Origin: JBAZFF01 sp043815465
Lineage (GTDB): Bacteria > Patescibacteriota > Minisyncoccia > Minisyncoccales > RBG-13-42-11
Direction of reading: 5' to 3'
Assembly: GCA_043815465.1 (NCBI GenBank)
Contig: JBDRIW010000044.1
Span: forward strand, 1-9,245
DNA length: 9,245 nucleotides
How positions within the stretch are numbered: the stretch's first letter is position 1; every line of letters begins with the position of its first letter. Both the position numbers and the translations under genes were made by a program. Below the pieces are notes generated by a model. It ran no database searches. It saw nothing but the letters and a program-made list of their open reading frames with translations, and was not told the DNA's origin. Positions 6,143 through 9,245 of the stretch are shown here, one piece after another.

Positions 6143-7210
6143 ATGGAAAATAATTATCAAGGTCAATTAAGTGATTTATTAAAGATTGCAATAAAGGAAC
6201 AGGCTTCAGATCTTCATGTCTCTGTAGGACATGCTCCCATTTTAAGAATTTCTGGAAAGTTAATTCCTCTTGTTAAAAATAAAATTATAGAGGTAGATGA
6301 CGCTAAGGGTTTAGCTCAAGCTCTTCTATCAGAGGAACAGTGGCAAAGACTTTTAGCTGAAAAGGAAATAGATTTTTCTTATAGTTTTGAAAATAATCGT
6401 TTTAGAGTAAATATTTTTTTTCAAGAAGGACAAGTAGGCATAGCTCTTCGTTTGATTCCTTTTGCTATTAAAACTATAGACGAACTAAATCTTCCTATAA
6501 TTTTAAGAAATTTTACAAAAGCTTCTCAAGGTTTTGTTTTAATAACAGGACCTTCTTCTCAAGGGAAATCAACTACTTTAGCTGCAATGATAGATGAGAT
6601 AAACCATAGTAGAGCAGAGCACATAATAACTATTGAAGATCCAATAGAATATATTTTTAAAGATGATAAAAGTATTATTGATCAGAGGGAAGTTTATAAA
6701 GATGCTTTAACTTTTCCAAAAGCCTTAAGGGCCACCTTTAGACAAGACCCAGATGTTATTATGGTTGGGGAAATGAGAGATCCTGAGACTATGGCTACTG
6801 CAATTACTGCAGCTGAAACAGGACATTTAGTTTTTGCTACCTTGCATACAAATTCAGCTGCTCAAAGCATACATAGAATAGTTGATTCTTTTCCTGCTTC
6901 ACAACAAGATCAAATTAGAGCTCAATTATCAGGTTCTTTGTTGGGAATAGTTTCTCAGAGATTAGTTCCAAAAATAACAGGGGGTATGATTCCAGCTTGC
7001 GAGATAATGCTTACAACTCCAGCAGTAGCTAATTTAATAAGAGAAAATAAGATACATGAGTTACCTTTGGTTATTGAAACTTCAAACGAAGTTGGGATGA
7101 TTTCTTTAAATAGAGCTTTAGCTGATTTGGTCAGAAGAAAAGAGATATCTTTAGAAAGTGCCTTAAGTTATTCTAATAATTCGGGCGAATTAAAGATGTT
7201 AGTGAAGTAG
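6143..7210 (+). CDS. pilT: Type IV pilus retraction ATPase PilT
   Basis: PilT is the hexameric ATPase that depolymerises the pilus, giving twitching pull, adhesion force or DNA uptake. The length of 355 residues is typical. The N-terminal PAS-like region carries ASDLHVSVGHAPILRISG (21-38). The core shows Walker A GPSSQGKS (136-143), the Asp box TIEDPIEY (163-170), Walker B RQDPDVIMVGEMRD (200-213), and the His box AAETGHLVFATLHTNSA (223-239). The PilT signature TPAVANLIRENK follows (292-303). The absence of the zinc tetracysteine supports PilT over PilB. The Walker A middle residues SSQ replace the usual TGS but the GxxxxGKS frame is intact. It begins two bases after the receiver gene, so the two are probably co-translated. 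Confidence 0.95.
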   Translation: MENNYQGQLSDLLKIAIKEQASDLHVSVGHAPILRISGKLIPLVKNKIIEVDDAKGLAQALLSEEQWQRLLAEKEIDFSYSFENNRFRVNIFFQEGQVGIALRLIPFAIKTIDELNLPIILRNFTKASQGFVLITGPSSQGKSTTLAAMIDEINHSRAEHIITIEDPIEYIFKDDKSIIDQREVYKDALTFPKALRATFRQDPDVIMVGEMRDPETMATAITAAETGHLVFATLHTNSAAQSIHRIVDSFPASQQDQIRAQLSGSLLGIVSQRLVPKITGGMIPACEIMLTTPAVANLIRENKIHELPLVIETSNEVGMISLNRALADLVRRKEISLESALSYSNNSGELKMLVK

Positions 7211-7217
7211 TTCTAAT

Positions 7218-8420
7218 ATGAAATTCAATTATCAAGGAAGAACAAAACAAGGGGACATTAGAATTGGTTCAGTCGAAGCTTCTTCTCAAGAATCGGCTAT
7301 CAACCTTTTACAGGGTTACGGATTATACGTAACCCTTTTAGAGAAGGCTAAGCGTCCTATTTATGCTAAAAATATAACTATTTTTTCTGGGGTCTCTAGA
7401 AAGGATATCGTTTTATTTTCTAGACAGTTATCAATAATGTTTAAGTCCAAAGTTTCTTTGATAGAATCTTTGAGGGTGTTAGCTTCTCAAATGAAGAATG
7501 CTGATTTTAAAGAGAAAGTATTTCATATTTCAGAAGACATAGAAGCAGGAACAGCTTTTTCAAAATCTTTATCTCAGTATCCTAAAATATTTTCACCTTT
7601 TTATGTGGCTATGGTTAAATCTGGAGAGCTATCAGGTAAGCTTTCTGAAGTTCTTGATTATTTATCAAAACATTTAGAAAAAGAATATCATTTAGTTGCC
7701 AAAGCAAAGGGAGCTTTAATTTATCCTGCTTTAGTTGTTTTTGTAGTTATATTAGTTATAGGTCTTTTAGTTTTCTTTGTTATACCCAATTTAACTCAAG
7801 TCTTGGAAAGTTCTGGTCAAGAACTTCCAGCAGCTACTAGAATGGTAATATCAAGCTCAGAATTTTTAAAAAGTTGGGGATGGATATTTATTTTTATTAT
7901 TGCTTTTCTTGTAGTTTTTATTTCTAGATATAAAAAAACAGAATTAGGAACCAAGACTTTTGATAGTTTAATATTAAAAATTCCAATGTTGAAGGATTTA
8001 TTGATGATGATTTATGTTTCTAGATTTTCAGAAAATTTATCTACTTTAATTTCTGGAGGCCTACCAATTGTTCAGGCCCTAGAAACAACAGGAGATGTAA
8101 TAGGAAATGTTTCTTATAAAGAAGCTATTGCAGAAGCTAAAGAAGGAGTTAGAAAAGGAAATACCATTTCTTCTGTATTGGCTAAATATCCAGAATTATT
8201 TCCCGCTGTTTTTAATCAAATGGTAATAGTGGGAGAGCAAACAGGGAATTTAGATAATGTTTTGATGGATATAGTAGATTTTTATCAAAAAGAAATAGAT
8301 ACTTCTATAGATAGTCTTTTAGCAGTAATGGAACCACTTTTGATTGTTTTTTTGGGAGGAATAGTCGGAGGAGTTATGCTTTCAATATTGACTCCAATGT
8401 ATAAGATGATGACTTTTTAA
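7218..8420 (+). CDS. pilC: Type IV pilus inner-membrane platform protein PilC
   Basis: PilC (GspF family) is the polytopic membrane platform that couples PilB and PilT to pilin insertion or removal. The 400-residue protein has a short N-terminal segment (about 1-45) and two GspF domains, roughly 62-190 and 265-390. The repeats carry matching motifs: FSRQLSIMFKSKVSLIESL (67-85) against FSENLSTLISGGLPIVQAL (270-288), and MVKSGELSGKLSEVL (132-146) against IVGEQTGNLDNVL (337-349). Transmembrane helices lie near 168-190, 220-236 and 370-392. It starts seven bases after pilT and ends the core operon; a separate promoter for the pilins begins three bases downstream. No ribosome site is evident. A terminator-like hairpin lies within its first 120 bases. 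Confidence 0.95.
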   Translation: MKFNYQGRTKQGDIRIGSVEASSQESAINLLQGYGLYVTLLEKAKRPIYAKNITIFSGVSRKDIVLFSRQLSIMFKSKVSLIESLRVLASQMKNADFKEKVFHISEDIEAGTAFSKSLSQYPKIFSPFYVAMVKSGELSGKLSEVLDYLSKHLEKEYHLVAKAKGALIYPALVVFVVILVIGLLVFFVIPNLTQVLESSGQELPAATRMVISSSEFLKSWGWIFIFIIAFLVVFISRYKKTELGTKTFDSLILKIPMLKDLLMMIYVSRFSENLSTLISGGLPIVQALETTGDVIGNVSYKEAIAEAKEGVRKGNTISSVLAKYPELFPAVFNQMVIVGEQTGNLDNVLMDIVDFYQKEIDTSIDSLLAVMEPLLIVFLGGIVGGVMLSILTPMYKMMTF

Positions 8421-8422
8421 TA

Positions 8423-8451
8423 TTGAGTTATCCACATGTTAACATTATAAT
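8423..8451 (+). promoter_or_regulatory. Putative promoter of the pilin genes
   Basis: TTGAGT (8423-8428) and a perfect TATAAT (8446-8451) are separated by exactly 17 bases, the best promoter match seen in the window. Transcription would begin near 8458, leaving a leader of about 75 bases before the first pilin. It lies immediately after pilC. An independent strong promoter fits the need for many more pilin copies than machine parts. Within the spacer lie TTATCCACA (8428-8436) and the palindrome ATGTTAACAT (8436-8445), possible protein-binding sites. Confidence 0.6.
8428..8436 (+). promoter_or_regulatory. DnaA-box consensus sequence in the pilin promoter
   Basis: TTATCCACA matches the bacterial DnaA-box consensus (TTATNCACA) at every base. 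It overlaps the last base of the proposed -35 box and the spacer, so a bound protein would probably block or modulate the promoter. Only one such box is seen and no replication genes are near, so this is not an origin. DnaA binding is inferred from the match. Confidence 0.4.
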
Positions 8452-8497
8452 GATATATGGTATTATAAAACAATTATTAGAATCTTAAATTTAAAAA

Positions 8498-8504
8498 GTC
8501 GATA
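8498..8504 (+). repeat. GTCGATA leader motif upstream of first pilin
   Basis: GTCGATA occurs 34 bases before the first pilin ATG, and again exactly 34 bases before the second pilin ATG (9065-9071). It is embedded in loosely similar AT-rich sequence. It is either a relic of the tandem duplication or a shared 5' leader element. It is not positioned as a ribosome site. Confidence 0.4.
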
Positions 8505-8531
8505 AAAAATTGATTTAACAAATAATCGATT

Positions 8532-8603
8532 ATGCAAATATTTACTAAAAGAAATAAAGGTTTTACCTTAATCGAATTATTAGTAGTTATTGCCATTATA
8601 GGT
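8532..8603 (+). repeat. Direct repeat copy 1: 5' end of first pilin gene
   Basis: The first 24 codons match the start of the second pilin gene at 71 of 72 bases. The one difference is codon 5, ACT against GCT. It encodes the leader peptide and the start of the assembly helix. Confidence 0.9.
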
Positions 8604-9035
8604 CTTTTAGCTTCTATAGTTTTAGTTTCTTTAGGTCCTGCTAGAGCAAAAGCTAGAGATGCCAGAAGACAATCTGATATTAGACAAATTTCAACTGCCA
8701 TGGAACTGTGTTATGACGATTCTTCTGCTGCTTGTGGTGCGGCGTCTGGTAAATATCCAGCGATAGCAGCTGGAGTTCCTGGTAGATTAACAACAACAGC
8801 TATTGGAACTTATTTAACTACTCTTCCACAAGATCCAGGTGGGGGATCTCAAACTTCATGTAGTACTGATGATGCCGTGGAAATGTCTGCTGGAGCATAT
8901 TGTGGATGGACTAGTATCGCTGGAACAGAATATTGCGTATACGCTAAACTTTCAAGTGGCGATTGGATATTAGCAAGTGAAAAAGGAGTAATTACAAAAG
9001 CAACTGCTCCTGCAAGTTTAGCGGTTTGCGAATAA
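8532..9035 (+). CDS. Type IV pilin (PilA-like major pilin or pseudopilin)
   Basis: This is a secreted structural subunit of the pilus fibre. The 167-residue precursor has a class III leader, MQIFTKRNKG, with expected prepilin-peptidase cleavage after G10. F11 becomes the methylated first residue, and E15 is the conserved Glu5 of the mature protein. A hydrophobic helix (about 11-35) runs into ARAKARDARRQSD (37-49), a stretch typical of CPR pilins. The rest is a globular domain with YLTTLPQDP (94-102), a pattern of this pilin group. Six cysteines (60, 68, 110, 124, 135, 166) could form three disulfides. The globular half is richer in Ala, Gly, Ser and Thr and less AT-rich than other genes here. 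It has its own promoter, and a paralogue follows 63 bases downstream. Role as major rather than minor pilin is uncertain. Confidence 0.92.
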   Translation: MQIFTKRNKGFTLIELLVVIAIIGLLASIVLVSLGPARAKARDARRQSDIRQISTAMELCYDDSSAACGAASGKYPAIAAGVPGRLTTTAIGTYLTTLPQDPGGGSQTSCSTDDAVEMSAGAYCGWTSIAGTEYCVYAKLSSGDWILASEKGVITKATAPASLAVCE

Positions 9036-9037
9036 AG

Positions 9038-9058
9038 AATTTTAATTTAATTAAAATT
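9038..9058. terminator. Weak AT-only hairpin between the pilin genes
   Basis: aattttaa (9038-9045) pairs with ttaaaatt (9051-9058) around a five-base loop, just after the stop of the first pilin. The stem has no G:C pairs and only a short T run follows. At best it slows polymerase or trims mRNA ends, which would set the ratio of the two pilins. Its function is uncertain. Confidence 0.25.
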
Positions 9059-9064
9059 TGAAAG

Positions 9065-9071
9065 GTCGATA
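9065..9071 (+). repeat. GTCGATA leader motif upstream of second pilin
   Basis: This is the second copy of the heptamer at 8498-8504, at the identical 34-base distance from its ATG. The flanks are only partly conserved, and stand out less than the heptamer itself. No separate strong promoter is evident for the second pilin, which may be read through from the first. Confidence 0.4.
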
Positions 9072-9098
9072 CTTAAAAATTAGTTTAATATAAAAATT

Positions 9099-9170
9099 AT
9101 GCAAATATTTGCTAAAAGAAATAAAGGTTTTACCTTAATCGAATTATTAGTAGTTATTGCCATTATAGGT
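9099..9170 (+). repeat. Direct repeat copy 2: 5' end of second pilin gene
   Basis: This is the partner of 8532-8603, with one mismatch in 72 bases. After codon 24, at 9171, synonymous differences appear at once and in number. Confidence 0.9.
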
Positions 9171-9245
9171 ATTTTGGCATCTATCGTTTTAGTCTCATTG
9201 GGTGGAGCAAGGAGTAAAGCTAGAGATGCTCAGAGACAATCAGAT
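9099..9245 (+). CDS. Second type IV pilin, N-terminal part (cut by window end)
   Basis: Forty-nine codons are present and the frame is still open at the window edge. The leader MQIFAKRNKG, cleavage point G10/F11, Glu at mature position 5, hydrophobic helix and ARDAQRQSD match the first pilin. Forty-four of 49 residues are identical; the changes are T5A, L25I, P36G, A39S and R45Q. It is therefore a tandem paralogue that would enter the same fibre by the same peptidase. The globular part, which would tell whether it is a duplicate major pilin or a specialised minor one, lies outside the window. The gene starts 63 bases after the first pilin and lacks a Shine-Dalgarno motif. Confidence 0.92.
   Translation, partial: MQIFAKRNKGFTLIELLVVIAIIGILASIVLVSLGGARSKARDAQRQSD

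Noticed and set aside
8428..8452. Replication origin suggested by a DnaA box next to AT-rich DNA
   Set aside because: Only a single box, no dnaA, dnaN or repeats nearby; the element sits inside a promoter.
1..9245. CRISPR array, insertion sequence or prophage
   Set aside because: No regularly spaced repeats, transposase, integrase or phage structural genes are visible; the only direct repeat of note is the paired pilin 5' ends.

Overview
The window (about one third G+C, with genes packed tightly on the + strand) looks like a Candidate Phyla Radiation / Patescibacteria genome, most likely Parcubacteria-like. This is inferred from protein style and gene order, not from a marker gene. The main evidence is a compact type IV pilus (T4P) cluster with no outer-membrane secretin (pilQ) in the window. 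It also has short pilins with the FTLIELL leader and an ARDA(R/Q)RQSD segment, a stand-alone receiver protein between the two motor ATPases, and almost no Shine-Dalgarno motifs. TGA acts as a stop (pyrB ends on TGA at the normal family length), so this is not one of the CPR lineages that recode TGA as glycine.

Bases 1-382 hold no convincing gene. They contain two GC-rich perfect hairpins (37-53, 57-83), several AT-rich hairpins, and a palindrome just upstream of a tRNA. At 383-469 lies tRNA-Ser(UGA) with a long variable arm and an encoded CCA. It is followed by pyrB (508-1443), a full-length aspartate carbamoyltransferase catalytic chain that is unrelated to pili.

From 1500 to 8420 runs one T4P operon: pilM, pilN, pilO, a small PilP-like membrane protein, pilB, a CheY-like receiver, pilT and pilC. 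Most genes overlap or are 1-18 nt apart; the only larger gap is 64 nt before the receiver. PilM/N/O and the PilP-like protein would form the inner alignment complex. PilC is the membrane platform, PilB drives extension and PilT drives retraction. The receiver is placed to control motor activity.

The structural subunits follow: a complete pilin (8532-9035) behind its own strong-looking promoter, then a second pilin (9099 onward) cut by the window end. The two are tandem paralogues. Their first 72 coding bases are almost identical, then similarity drops abruptly at synonymous sites. The pilin promoter carries a perfect DnaA-box sequence and a 10-bp palindrome in its spacer. No prepilin peptidase, secretin or sensor kinase is present in the window.
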